64,000 nt of DNA. It comes from Bacteroidota bacterium. GTDB taxonomy: Bacteria > Bacteroidota > Bacteroidia > Chitinophagales > LD1. The position numbers and the translations under genes were made by a program. Within the stretch, counting starts at the first letter, position 1. Each line of letters opens with the position of its first letter. This document shows, piece by piece, positions 42,201 to 50,815 of the stretch. Under the pieces are notes generated by a model. The model searched no databases. It was not told where the DNA came from and saw only the letters and a list, made by a program, of their open reading frames with translations. The stretch lies in contig JADJZU010000013.1 in assembly GCA_016715625.1 (NCBI GenBank), positions 1-64,000 of the forward strand, written 5' to 3'.

Positions 42201-44556
42201 GTAACGTCACATTAGAAACTACTGACGGTGCATTGGCTGGGGTACTTTGGCTCGCATGCAGGTTATTGCCGCTGCCATCGCTCCATTGCGAAACCGTACC
42301 CCCACTGAGTACCACGCCACTGTCCGCTCTTAACCATACCGCGAGATTCGGCACGTTGCCCGGGGTAAAGATTTCAATAGAGTGAATGTTAGAGGCAGTG
42401 GTGGTGCCACAGAAGTTGGCTGCCAGTACTCTCCAATAATACAGCCCGGCTGTTGTGAAAGAAGTCGAGTAAGAATTGCTTTGAAGTGGCGCACTTTGCA
42501 AAACAATATTCGTAAATGACGGATTTGAAGCAACCTGCAATATGTAGCTGCTTGCGTTAACACTGTTATTCCAGTTAAACATAATGTTTGCCCCCGGAGT
42601 AGTAAATCCACTTGCTGGGGTGTTGAGGGTAAAATTGCCAGCGGTAAGGGCCGAGGAAGCAATACTGATTGTTTCGGTATCGGATGCACTGCACCCTTGT
42701 AAACTGCCTACCGTTAAGCTAACGGGTAGCGTACCGGTAGCTAAGTAGGTATGTGTTGGGTTGGCAGTTGTTGAAGTATTACCATCTCCGAAATTCCAGT
42801 TAAATGTTGACAGTGCATCTCCCGCGGCAGCGTTGCTTAGCGATGATGAAAAGGTAAACGGACTATTGGTGCAGGTGCTGAGTGGTGTTTGAATAACAGC
42901 GGTGGGCAACTGCCGAACGAAAACGTTTTTAGTGACCGTGCCACTGCAGCCTACGTTTGTAGTTACTTGGAGAGTAACAGACTTTATGCCTGCGCTGCCA
43001 AATGTGTAGGATGGTGAATTTGTAGTGTTGGTTTGTCCGGGGGCAAAAGTCCACAGGTAGCCGGTGATATTAGCCGGGAAGGTTGCTGTAGATAAATCGG
43101 TAAATTGGGTTGTATTTCCGAGGCAAACCGTGTCGGCATTAAAGTTAGCAAGTGGTATCTGTCCCACCACATTAACCAGGATACTATCTGATACCTGGCA
43201 TCCGCTAAAACTTGTTACCGTTACGTTGTATTGGCCACTAGTTGTAATTGTTGTTGTAGGCCCTGTGGTTCCATCAGACCATTGAAAAGCCGCTGTGAGT
43301 GAATTGCCTGACTGAAGTCCTAAAGAACTTCCGGCACAAATGCTTGTATCAGCACCTAAACTTATGTAGATGGCAAAGCTGTCCGTTAGGACTAATAGCG
43401 TATCTCTGTAAACACAACCGGAAGTATCTGTAACCAAAAGTGAGTACAGACCGCCATTAGCTATATTTATTTGAGATGTGCTGCCTCCATTAGACCAAAT
43501 GTGGGTATAAGGCCCTGTTAAACCGGAAGTAATATTTAAACTACTACCTAAACATAATGTGTCATCCGCAAGCGGAAAAGCGCCCGGGAAATTTACAATA
43601 ATAGTATCGGAAGTTGTGTAGCCGAAGGCATCTGTTGCATTTATCCAGTATTTCCCCGGACGATTCACTGTGGTTGAAATCCCCGAAGCACCATTAGACC
43701 ACTGATAATTTGAAAAGCCCGTGGGTGCTGTTAATGGAACTCCGCAAAATCCGTATGCCTGAGAAATGTCAGGGCCTAGATCTATTTGTGCAGCATATTT
43801 TAGTCGTAAATATTGTTCTACTCTATTTCTAGATGAGTCCGGCAAGGCAGTATCATACATGATAATTTCAGCAATGTCACCATTCAGAAAATTGATTTCG
43901 CCCGCGTCTGTCGCATTATTGTAAGCTCCTATAAGAAAACGGTAAGTAGAGTTAAAATTATATGCAGTATTTTGAATTCCTGACAGCGTAACCCCAATTT
44001 GTGAGCTGTTCTTGAACAGTTTTACTTGTTGACTATTCCTATTTACAATATTTGAAAAGATGGTAAATCCTGACGGGGCAGGGTTTGAGTTGATACTTTG
44101 TTGCAAATTATCCTGATATAACAAGTCTACTCCGTTACTATTGTATCTTAAGGCGAACCTGTTCGGTACGCCAGATGCCAAACTTTTTGCTACAAAAGTA
44201 CCTGCGGTCAAGTTGTTTGATTTAGCCACAACAAATAGCGTCCTCCCGCCCGTTCCAATATCAAAGTTATCGCCTGCATTCAAAAAGTCGTTTGCTCCGT
44301 CAAATCGTATTACAGGATTCCCATTAATAATGTTCCCACTCCAGAGGGGTTGCAAATTTGGTGTCACCTGATTTAAATTGGTTCCACTACCCGTGCAATT
44401 TCCCCAAGCGCTTACAAAATTGTTTGCATCTTTTGTAACTAGACTATCCGCCCGCAGCCACAAGCTAAGGTTGGCAATTTCTGTGGGGGCAAACTGCGAT
44501 TTTACCGTTAAGAACCCGCAAAAAAGAATGATAACTATATCTGTTTTTTTTCTCAT
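39202..44556 (-). CDS. giant secreted LamG/PKD multidomain protein with T9SS signal
   Basis: The 1784-residue protein has a signal peptide (MRKKTDIVIILFCGFLTVKS), a LamG-like domain (about 25-255, ANLSLWLRADS, IRFDGANDFLNAG), Ig-like CHU_C repeats, two PKD-like domains near 500-640 (FNWNFGDGNTSTTANPTHTY), then a second LamG domain (about 735-960, NLAVWLRADSG, LLFDGSNDVLNG), more Ig-like repeats, and five PKD-like domains (about 1200-1570). A CARDB-like domain (about 1580-1700) and a type A sorting domain (last ~75 residues, SPNPVMNKSG to RKFIVK) end it. It is likely a surface or extracellular adhesin or matrix protein; no catalytic domain is seen. The two LamG-Ig-PKD blocks look like an internal duplication. 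Confidence 0.9.
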   Translation of the reverse strand: MRKKTDIVIILFCGFLTVKSQFAPTEIANLSLWLRADSLVTKDANNFVSAWGNCTGSGTNLNQVTPNLQPLWSGNIINGNPVIRFDGANDFLNAGDNFDIGTGGRTLFVVAKSNNLTAGTFVAKSLASGVPNRFALRYNSNGVDLLYQDNLQQSINSNPAPSGFTIFSNIVNRNSQQVKLFKNSSQIGVTLSGIQNTAYNFNSTYRFLIGAYNNATDAGEINFLNGDIAEIIMYDTALPDSSRNRVEQYLRLKYAAQIDLGPDISQAYGFCGVPLTAPTGFSNYQWSNGASGISTTVNRPGKYWINATDAFGYTTSDTIIVNFPGAFPLADDTLCLGSSLNITSGLTGPYTHIWSNGGSTSQINIANGGLYSLLVTDTSGCVYRDTLLVLTDSFAIYISLGADTSICAGSSLGLQSGNSLTAAFQWSDGTTGPTTTITTSGQYNVTVTSFSGCQVSDSILVNVVGQIPLANFNADTVCLGNTTQFTDLSTATFPANITGYLWTFAPGQTNTTNSPSYTFGSAGIKSVTLQVTTNVGCSGTVTKNVFVRQLPTAVIQTPLSTCTNSPFTFSSSLSNAAAGDALSTFNWNFGDGNTSTTANPTHTYLATGTLPVSLTVGSLQGCSASDTETISIASSALTAGNFTLNTPASGFTTPGANIMFNWNNSVNASSYILQVASNPSFTNIVLQSAPLQSNSYSTSFTTAGLYYWRVLAANFCGTTTASNIHSIEIFTPGNVPNLAVWLRADSGVVLSGGTVSQWSDGSGNNLHASQSTPANAPSVVSNVTLLNNKPALLFDGSNDVLNGLTIPGIDASSSSVFVVTKGNAQTGVLAGIFNIGTLNNGMWLYRRMFTGRLTLINDYVNNTQILDVPNSMPNTGFRYGLFGMVKNFGSESRLYINSTESAYSSSAALSGTFMNSNYVLGFGQGYGYYNGEIAEVIVYKKALSGAERTQVENYLYTKYAPPVSLGPDINNAYSVCPVTLNAGNRFLSYTWSTGDTAVSQISIKKSGTYWINVTDVFGRTSSDTVVVNIPVSGTSFDDTTICNYDNVLLFPLLPGSPYQFSWNNGSTSASIPITASGNYFCLITDTNNCVFITDTISVAVDSFALRSLLPADTNICVGNTLAADTGTYNPVYFIWSNNELGPSVTIGNLGTLTYQVTVTDNNNCVAKDTAIVRANQTAPQVAFITANLCFGDSATLVNQTTQVGNDVIHFFEWDFGDGNTSNDFSPTHLYNFPGTYPVELTLATDSGCSGSLIQPIKVSAPPTGNFSYPNVVCAGSNTVFYDNSVVLFNDSVTSWKWTFGGLDTSSLQIPTYEFNQPGTVSIQLIVATDVGCADTVVKTLEVFAPFVAAFSFDKVCIGDSTVFIDTTASLSIVSWLWNFGDGTPFSLNSHPKHQYVSPGNYFVTLKVENAIGCVDTSVQLITVVNPPVANIGSVIACEDVPFLLADSSVTFSDPVANWRWNVDGTIYNTASPQHIFSDTGLYPITLKITTLKGCVDSVQSQLTVRAAPNANFAITPLYGEAPADIQFSNLTTDATGFDWNFGDGGTSTDENPIHTFIANDTFQILLQATNQAGCKDTTSRFFIVAPTALDIAVSDVEVIKTVQADGSVLIKVDASLSNIGTRVITDIQLYATVGSGSVISEDWTGLLESGQTLPYSFSAEFVLSEPNANTYVCVRAREVNQGEQEVSVTNNQECATLTGGIQLAGPSPNPVMNKSGLGIILPKPGTVTIDIADVYGRYVVKGYSQEMPVGRTDYELQRQQFVTGEYFIRIYYNDERIVRKFIVK

Positions 44557-44654
44557 AGCTCCTTAGGTTAACCTTATCTTGATTATATTTTATCTTAAGT
44601 CTTTACCAATGTAGTTATTTTAAATTATGTTGCAACTTCAAAATAAATAGCATA

Positions 44655-45749
44655 ATGCAGAACCAATCTGAAGTTGAACTATACAAGGAGATTGATGCCT
44701 GTTCTTTAAATAACTTTGGCAGAGAAAATTTTGATGAAAATCGTTTTGGTGAATACGCAGAACGGGAGTATTCGTTTCAGTGGCTCCGAACTTTGTTAAA
44801 CAGACGTAAGATAAAACAAGAGTATTATGATAAAGCTAATCCTCTGCTGTCTGTCTACGGGGATCGAATACAATCTGTCTACAATTTATTGCCTGATACA
44901 GACAAAAAACTTCTCATCCAACTCCTAGCTTATAGATTAATGGGATTCGGCAAAGTGAAATTGCCGCTCAATACTCCACAGTATAAGCAGTATTTTGAAC
45001 AAGCTGAGGGCTTAGTTTGCAGTAAAGAAACACTTGATCCTCATTTCTTGGGATTTATACTTCGAGATTTTGATTTGAAAGCCATAGGCTACAACGTTCG
45101 GTTTTTCTTTACCAATAAAGGTGTGGTAACCGATTTTATGATAGAACAATATGCTTATCGAAAGAATCAAGTAAAAGTTGAAGTAGTGCCAGGAGATGTG
45201 GTATTAGACCTAGGGGCGTGTTGGGGGGATACAGCGCTGTATTTTGCCAACAAAGCGGGGGCAATAGGCAAAGTTTATTCTTTCGAGTTTATTCCAGGAA
45301 ACATCAGCATTTTCGAGAAAAATTTGTCGCTTAATCCTTCTTTTCACAGCACAATTGAGATTGTCCAAAATCCGGTATCGGATAAATCTGGTAAGCAATT
45401 GTTTTATTTCGACAACGGTCCCGGTAGCAAAGTAGAAGATCAACCTTTTAGCGGGCAAACAGGAACTGCAATCACTGAAAGTATTGATGAATTTGTGGCA
45501 AAAAGGGGGATTGAAAAAGTGGATTTTATAAAAATGGACATTGAGGGGTCAGAGCCCTATGCTTTACTGGGCGCAATTGAAACTTTGCGTAAGTTTAAGC
45601 CTAAGTTGGCTGTAGCGATTTATCATAGCATGGATGACTTTACCAATATTCCTCTCTGGATAAATAATTTAGGATTAGGATATAAATTGTACTTGGACCA
45701 TTTTACCATACACTCAGAGGAAACAATCCTCTTTGCACAAGCTGATTGA
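44655..45749 (+). CDS. FkbM-family methyltransferase
   Basis: The 364-residue product has an N-terminal extension of about 170 residues with no motif I can assign, followed by an FkbM domain. VVLDLGACWGDTALYFANKA is the SAM-binding motif I, KVYSFEFIPGNISIFEKNL follows, and VDFIKMDIEGSEPYALLGA is the FkbM hallmark. Such enzymes O-methylate sugars or polyketides, so methylation of the surface glycan is likely. It opens a plus-strand operon: the aminotransferase ATG comes five bases after its stop. Confidence 0.87.
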   Translation: MQNQSEVELYKEIDACSLNNFGRENFDENRFGEYAEREYSFQWLRTLLNRRKIKQEYYDKANPLLSVYGDRIQSVYNLLPDTDKKLLIQLLAYRLMGFGKVKLPLNTPQYKQYFEQAEGLVCSKETLDPHFLGFILRDFDLKAIGYNVRFFFTNKGVVTDFMIEQYAYRKNQVKVEVVPGDVVLDLGACWGDTALYFANKAGAIGKVYSFEFIPGNISIFEKNLSLNPSFHSTIEIVQNPVSDKSGKQLFYFDNGPGSKVEDQPFSGQTGTAITESIDEFVAKRGIEKVDFIKMDIEGSEPYALLGAIETLRKFKPKLAVAIYHSMDDFTNIPLWINNLGLGYKLYLDHFTIHSEETILFAQAD

Positions 45750-45754
45750 TCTTT

Positions 45755-46828
45755 ATGATACCTGTTACTAAAACTTTTTTGCCTCCGATTGATGAATATT
45801 TGGCGTTGGTGAATAGAGCCTACGGCAACCACTGGCTTACTAATCGCGGTGAACTGGTTAAGGAGCTAGAAGCAAAATTGGTTGACTACCTGAAGGTATC
45901 AAAAATTACAATTACAAATAATGGGACTGTGCCTTTACAGATAGCCCTCAAACTATTAGGGAATAATGGCGAAATTATTACTACGCCATTTTCTTATGTA
46001 GCTACTACAGCTGCAATAGTATGGGAGAATTGTACCCCTGTTTTTGTAGACATTCATCCTGATTTTTTGACCATAGATGAAAGTAAAATTGAGGCGGCTA
46101 TTACATCTAAAACTACCGCTATTCTGGCTACTCATGTATTTGGTAACCCATGCAATGTAGATGCCATAGCATCTATTGCTCAAAAACATAACTTAAAAGT
46201 GATATATGATGCAGCACACAGTTTTGGAGTTAGTTTCAACGGCAAATCTATTTTTGAATTTGGCGATGTAAGCACTTGCAGTTTTCATGCTACAAAACTT
46301 TTCCATACGGCCGAAGGCGGTGCTATGTTCTGTAAAGATCCTGAACTTCAGCATAAACTGTACTATAGTCATAATTTTGGACACAATGGTCCACTCGCTT
46401 TTTATGGCTTGGGCATAAATGGAAAGATTTCAGAGCTTCAAGCCGCTATGGGGCTTGCAGTTTTTCCATACATCAATCACATTATAGCAAGGCGAAAGGA
46501 GATAGTAGAGTTATACGAGCGTTTTTTGATTGGCAGCAATTTTCAACTTTTAAAGATAAGACCCAATACAGAATGGAATTACAGTTATTATCCGGTCATA
46601 TTTAGCTCTGAAAGAGAATTATTGCAAATAATATCCGAGCTAAATGCTAAGCAAATTTTCCCTAGGCGTTATTTCTACCCCTCCTTAAATACAATCCCGT
46701 TTAGTAATGGCGCTCCAATGCAAATTTCCGAATCTATTGCATCCAGAATCCTTTGTCTGCCCCTTTACACCGATTTGGCAAAAGAGGATGTAATACAAAT
46801 TTGTAATACATTACTGCGAAAATCATGA
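45755..46828 (+). CDS. DegT/DnrJ/EryC1/StrS sugar aminotransferase
   Basis: The 357-residue PLP enzyme adds an amino group to a keto-sugar nucleotide. VTKTFLPPIDEYLALV, GNHWLTNRGELVKELE, TNNGTVPLQIALKLLG and TTPFSYVATTAAIVWE lead to the PLP-binding Lys181 in FHATKLFHTAEGGAMF. The HATKLFHT-type active site resembles 4-amino-4,6-dideoxyhexose transaminases (VioA-like), rather than the WbpE 3-transaminases. The ATG at 45755 is chosen over a TTG nine bases upstream. The stop overlaps the sulfotransferase start (ATGA). Confidence 0.88.
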   Translation: MIPVTKTFLPPIDEYLALVNRAYGNHWLTNRGELVKELEAKLVDYLKVSKITITNNGTVPLQIALKLLGNNGEIITTPFSYVATTAAIVWENCTPVFVDIHPDFLTIDESKIEAAITSKTTAILATHVFGNPCNVDAIASIAQKHNLKVIYDAAHSFGVSFNGKSIFEFGDVSTCSFHATKLFHTAEGGAMFCKDPELQHKLYYSHNFGHNGPLAFYGLGINGKISELQAAMGLAVFPYINHIIARRKEIVELYERFLIGSNFQLLKIRPNTEWNYSYYPVIFSSERELLQIISELNAKQIFPRRYFYPSLNTIPFSNGAPMQISESIASRILCLPLYTDLAKEDVIQICNTLLRKS

Positions 46829-47694
46829 AACCTCACTTTTTTATTCTAGGAAATCCTCGCTCTGGAACAACAATGTTTAGACTGATGATGAATAGTCATC
46901 CATTTATTTCGGTTCCTCCTGAATGTGGGTTTGCTGAATGGCATTACGAGCAATTTAAAGATTGGGATATTTCCAAATCCATTGATGATGATGCTTTGGC
47001 TGAGTTTATCAACCGTCTAAGTGGCTCAAAGAAAATTGAAACATGGAGATTAGACTATGATTTTTTGTATAGCCAAATCAAGGAATCAAACCCGTCTAGT
47101 TATGCTGAACTTTGTGAACTAGTATACTTATCCTACGCTGCTAAGCGCCAAAAATCGGTAAAGGTGTGGGGCGATAAGAATAATTACTACATTAAAAAAC
47201 TCACTAAAATCAACGCCATTTTCCCAAACTCAAAATTTATAAAAATTATTAGAGACGGTCGTGATGTAGCTTGTTCTTACATTGACATGAAAAATGTGAA
47301 GTCAGACTCGGCCTACAAACCAATTTTGACGGATAATATTGCAGAAATAGCCAATGAATGGTTGAGTAATAATCAAGTGATTGATGATTTCTTGAAAACA
47401 ATAGAAAGCCGCAGAAGCCTGACGATTCGATATGAGGACTTACTCACAAACACATCTGGAACATTAAAGTATGTGACAGATTTTCTGGAGGTGGTTTTTG
47501 ACAGTAAGATGCTGGAATATTATCGAAATGAATCTGACTTGGAACCCGCTGAATTAATGGCATGGAAAATGAAAACTCAGCAGGCTCCAGATGTATCGAA
47601 CATGAATAAATACATTGGTGTTCTTTCCAATAATGACATACAAACTTTTAGTCAAATTGCTGGTGATTATCTAGGAAAGTATGGATACTCATAA
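46825..47694 (+). CDS. sulfotransferase family protein
   Basis: The 289-residue product starts with the PAPS 5'-phosphosulfate-binding loop, FILGNPRSGTTMFRLMMNSH, and has the 3'-phosphate-binding region KFIKIIRDGRDVACSYIDMK and a later RYEDLLTNTSGTL. It would transfer sulfate from PAPS to a hydroxyl, probably of the surface polysaccharide built by this operon. The start overlaps the aminotransferase stop by four bases (ATGA) and the 3' end overlaps the next glycosyltransferase by 14 bases, so translation is tightly coupled. Confidence 0.87.
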   Translation: MKPHFFILGNPRSGTTMFRLMMNSHPFISVPPECGFAEWHYEQFKDWDISKSIDDDALAEFINRLSGSKKIETWRLDYDFLYSQIKESNPSSYAELCELVYLSYAAKRQKSVKVWGDKNNYYIKKLTKINAIFPNSKFIKIIRDGRDVACSYIDMKNVKSDSAYKPILTDNIAEIANEWLSNNQVIDDFLKTIESRRSLTIRYEDLLTNTSGTLKYVTDFLEVVFDSKMLEYYRNESDLEPAELMAWKMKTQQAPDVSNMNKYIGVLSNNDIQTFSQIAGDYLGKYGYS

Positions 47695-48655
47695 TTTTTT
47701 GAAGCCGACTGTTAGTGTCAGGCTTATGACATTTAATCACGCCAAATTTGTAACTCAAGCATTGGATAGTGCATTGGCTCAGCAGACAAGTTTTCCAATA
47801 GAGGTTGTTATAGGAGATGACTATTCTAACGATGGCACTCATGCTACACTTGAGACTTATCAAAAAAGGTTTCCGGACAAAATAAGGCTGCTAAAAAGAC
47901 CATTAAATGGTGCGTATTGGCAAAAAAGGCAGCACGGAAATCATCTCACTAATTTTGTTGATATAGTGGAAAACTGCCATGGCAAGTACATTGCATTGCT
48001 TGATGGAGATGATATGTGGACAGATACTAATAAACTGCAGCAACAAGTTGATTTCTTGGACAAGAATCCGGATTACGTGATGTCCTGTCATTATGTTAGA
48101 TACTTGAATGAAGAACAAGGAACTTTTAAATTTCCGGATATGTCATTCTCTCAAGCGTATGATACGTATACATTGGACGACTTGCTCAAAGGTAATTTTA
48201 TTACCACTTGCTCGGTGGTGTTTAGAAACAATTATCAGATACCCAATTGGTTTACGCAATTATCAGTAGGTGATTGGCCACTTTATATTATTCTCTGTGG
48301 TTTGTCAAAGGGGAAAATCCATTGTTTAAACCAGTATTTGGCTACATACCGTATTCATACCGGGGGAGTATTTTCATTGCAAACTAAAATTAGTCAGGTT
48401 AAACGACTAATTGATGTTTGTGGAATCCTGCTGAAACAAAATAATTTTTTGGATTACAATCAGCAACGTCTATTACGAAAACTGGAGGCCGAATACCATC
48501 TTCAATTACTTAGCACCATTCACACTAAAACCATAGATAGAAAAACAAGATTGAAGTGGTTTTTTGAAACAGTGAAACGGATCAAATACTTTAGTTCAAC
48601 AGAGTTTAGATACCTATTGGTGTATTTTTTAGATACATTAACGAATAGGAAATAA
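47681..48655 (+). CDS. glycosyltransferase family 2
   Basis: The 324-residue product is a GT-A enzyme. VSVRLMTFNHAKFVTQALDS opens the fold, IEVVIGDDYSNDGTH binds the nucleotide, and KYIALLDGDDMWTDTNKLQQ carries the metal-binding DxD. TCSVVFRNNYQ follows mid-protein. It has no transmembrane helix and should act at the inner face of the membrane. It overlaps the sulfotransferase gene by 14 bases and precedes a second GT2 gene by 10 bases. Confidence 0.9.
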   Translation: MDTHNFLKPTVSVRLMTFNHAKFVTQALDSALAQQTSFPIEVVIGDDYSNDGTHATLETYQKRFPDKIRLLKRPLNGAYWQKRQHGNHLTNFVDIVENCHGKYIALLDGDDMWTDTNKLQQQVDFLDKNPDYVMSCHYVRYLNEEQGTFKFPDMSFSQAYDTYTLDDLLKGNFITTCSVVFRNNYQIPNWFTQLSVGDWPLYIILCGLSKGKIHCLNQYLATYRIHTGGVFSLQTKISQVKRLIDVCGILLKQNNFLDYNQQRLLRKLEAEYHLQLLSTIHTKTIDRKTRLKWFFETVKRIKYFSSTEFRYLLVYFLDTLTNRK

Positions 48656-48665
48656 CTTACTTTCC

Positions 48666-49586
48666 ATGAAAGATGATTCGAAGTTAACAGTCGTGATTCC
48701 TGCCTATAACGCTGAAAAGTATATTGGTGAAACGCTTGAATCTATAGTTCGACAAATCACAAATTTTGATTTTAGCATTCTGGTTTCGGATGATTGCTCC
48801 ACAGATACTACACATGAGATTTGCATGGCTTATAAGGCGCGATTCCCTAATTTATCGGTTGTAAAGCAAGTTAAGAATCTCGGTATGGCAGCAAATCAGC
48901 ACTTTGTCATTACTCAACCCAACACGAAGTATATAGCGTATTTAGATAGTGACGACATATTCGCTTGCGATAATTATTTACAGCTGCAATTTGATTTTTT
49001 GGAAACTCATGAAACTTGTGCATTAGTATTTAGCAACGTGGAGATATTCGGCAAAGGTCAGCCGTCAAGAATTAGATTCATGGATGCCGTTAAGCCACCT
49101 ATGATCTTTAACTTACATGCTTATCTTGACCAAGTGATCCCTATCTGCAACAGTGCAATGGTATTTAGAAGTAAGTTTAACTCTCAAATTCCTTTACTCT
49201 TTAAAAATTACTTTCAGTATGATTGGTTGTTACATATCTATCATGGGCTGAACGGTAATTTTGGTTATAATGATTTCGTTGGAGTGCGCTATAGAGTTCA
49301 TTCTAACAATGCCACAAGCACAAGAAATACAGAAAAAATTGCTTTGGATGCAATAGAACTTGTGTACAAAATGCAAGAGCTTTTACCTGTAGAATACCAT
49401 CAGTACTTCACACACCCTAGATATGAAATGAATCGTTTGGCTTTGTTTTACCTTACTGAGAGAAAGTGGTTATCATTTGTCCACTGGTACAGAAAGTGGA
49501 TTGAAGTGGCAGATTTTGAGAAAGTAAACTGGCGCGATCAGTTTTATCTATTTCGACAAGCGCTCTTTCACAAAAAATTAGGCTAA
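48666..49586 (+). CDS. glycosyltransferase family 2
   Basis: The 306-residue product is a second GT-A enzyme. LTVVIPAYNAEKYIGETLES, FSILVSDDCSTDTTHE and TKYIAYLDSDDIFACDNYLQ with the DxD-type acidic motif identify GT2. YFQYDWLLHIYHGLNG and VGVRYRVHSNNATS follow. Donor and acceptor are not known. It is last in the plus-strand operon, and its stop overlaps that of the convergent GT4 gene. Confidence 0.9.
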   Translation: MKDDSKLTVVIPAYNAEKYIGETLESIVRQITNFDFSILVSDDCSTDTTHEICMAYKARFPNLSVVKQVKNLGMAANQHFVITQPNTKYIAYLDSDDIFACDNYLQLQFDFLETHETCALVFSNVEIFGKGQPSRIRFMDAVKPPMIFNLHAYLDQVIPICNSAMVFRSKFNSQIPLLFKNYFQYDWLLHIYHGLNGNFGYNDFVGVRYRVHSNNATSTRNTEKIALDAIELVYKMQELLPVEYHQYFTHPRYEMNRLALFYLTERKWLSFVHWYRKWIEVADFEKVNWRDQFYLFRQALFHKKLG

Positions 49587-50815
49587 GACGCGCCTAATAG
49601 CTTTTGATATACACTGTAATATTTTGCAACACCCGCTTCGAGCGAATATTGTTCAAACGCTTTGGCTCTAATTGCTTTAGCCTCTGTTTGTGCCTTACAT
49701 ATTTCATTAACTGCAGCTTCATAAGTAGCAGAAGAGAAATCGGAGATGCAAATGCCTAGCTTTTCACTATTCACAATTTCGCTCACATCCCCAACGCCTG
49801 CGTTGCATATATGAGGGATGCCCATTCCCATTATTTCACCTTGTTTGGTTGGGGATGAAGCTTTTTTTGAATAGACCGGTTTAATAAAAAACATACTCCA
49901 CGAACTCAGTGCCAGATACAAAGGCACTTCAGCATGCCTTGCACTACTTACCAAGATGCGCTCCTCCGGAATCTCTTTTACTTTTGCTAATTGTTTAATG
50001 TGTACCGGTGAATCACCGGTAATAAAAAGAAATCGCGCATCAGGGATTTTGCCAAGTAAAATTTTAAAGAAATCGAGCATCTCCTCGGGCATATACCAGG
50101 TGCCTACACTGCCTAAATAGGATAGCACAAAGGTATTAGGTGATAGCCCTAGTTGTGTTTTCAATTTTTGAAGTGCCACCTCGTTTATATTATCTCTACA
50201 AAACTTGTCGAGGTCAGCGCAGCAGGGGATAACTTGTATTGGTATGGGTTGCCCCTCAATACTTATCCAGGATTGAATCTCCCGTTTGCCGTTATCGGTA
50301 AGTGAAATGGAATAGTCTGCATTGCTAAAAAAATCTAACTCCTTTTTCTTAAAGAAACTGTAAATCAGTTTAAACGCAGGATTGCTTAGGTTCCAGATTC
50401 CCCCCTCCCCCCTTTCATCCGCATAAAATCCTCGCATATCAAACAGGAACTTTATACCCGCCTTACGTTTCATAGCGAGGCCTACCATAGCGCTGATGTA
50501 ACTTCTGCAATGCACGAGTTTAAAACGCTTCTGCTTGTGAAGGGCAAAGGCTGTATGTCTCATTCTGAGAATATCCCAAAGTGTAGAAAGAATGGGTGGT
50601 TTTTTGGTGTAAGTAAGCGGCACCCATTCAATGTTGTTAGACAGCAAGATAGTGGAGACTTCTTCACGATGGCTTTCATATCTTTCTTGCTTTTCGAAAC
50701 TTATGAGCGTAAAACGGTAGCCTAGTTTTGATAAGCCCTTGAGATAGGGAATAACCTGGCTCTGCCCTAATGGGTCTGTCATACCGTCATAACTGATATA
50801 GAGAATATCGGTCAT
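49583..50815 (-). CDS. glycosyltransferase family 4
   Basis: The 410-residue GT-B enzyme begins MTDILYISYDGMTDPLGQSQ, a typical GT4 N-terminus, with KFLFDMRGFYADERGEGGIW in the first domain and SYLGSVGTWYMPEEMLDFFK and ASSPTKQGEIMGMGIPHICN in the donor-binding domain. The ATG at 50815 is chosen because it overlaps the AsnB stop (ATGA) and starts the conserved fold; the longer frame adds 19 unlikely residues. It is the last gene of the acetamidino-sugar operon. Confidence 0.88.
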   Translation of the reverse strand: MTDILYISYDGMTDPLGQSQVIPYLKGLSKLGYRFTLISFEKQERYESHREEVSTILLSNNIEWVPLTYTKKPPILSTLWDILRMRHTAFALHKQKRFKLVHCRSYISAMVGLAMKRKAGIKFLFDMRGFYADERGEGGIWNLSNPAFKLIYSFFKKKELDFFSNADYSISLTDNGKREIQSWISIEGQPIPIQVIPCCADLDKFCRDNINEVALQKLKTQLGLSPNTFVLSYLGSVGTWYMPEEMLDFFKILLGKIPDARFLFITGDSPVHIKQLAKVKEIPEERILVSSARHAEVPLYLALSSWSMFFIKPVYSKKASSPTKQGEIMGMGIPHICNAGVGDVSEIVNSEKLGICISDFSSATYEAAVNEICKAQTEAKAIRAKAFEQYSLEAGVAKYYSVYQKLLGAS

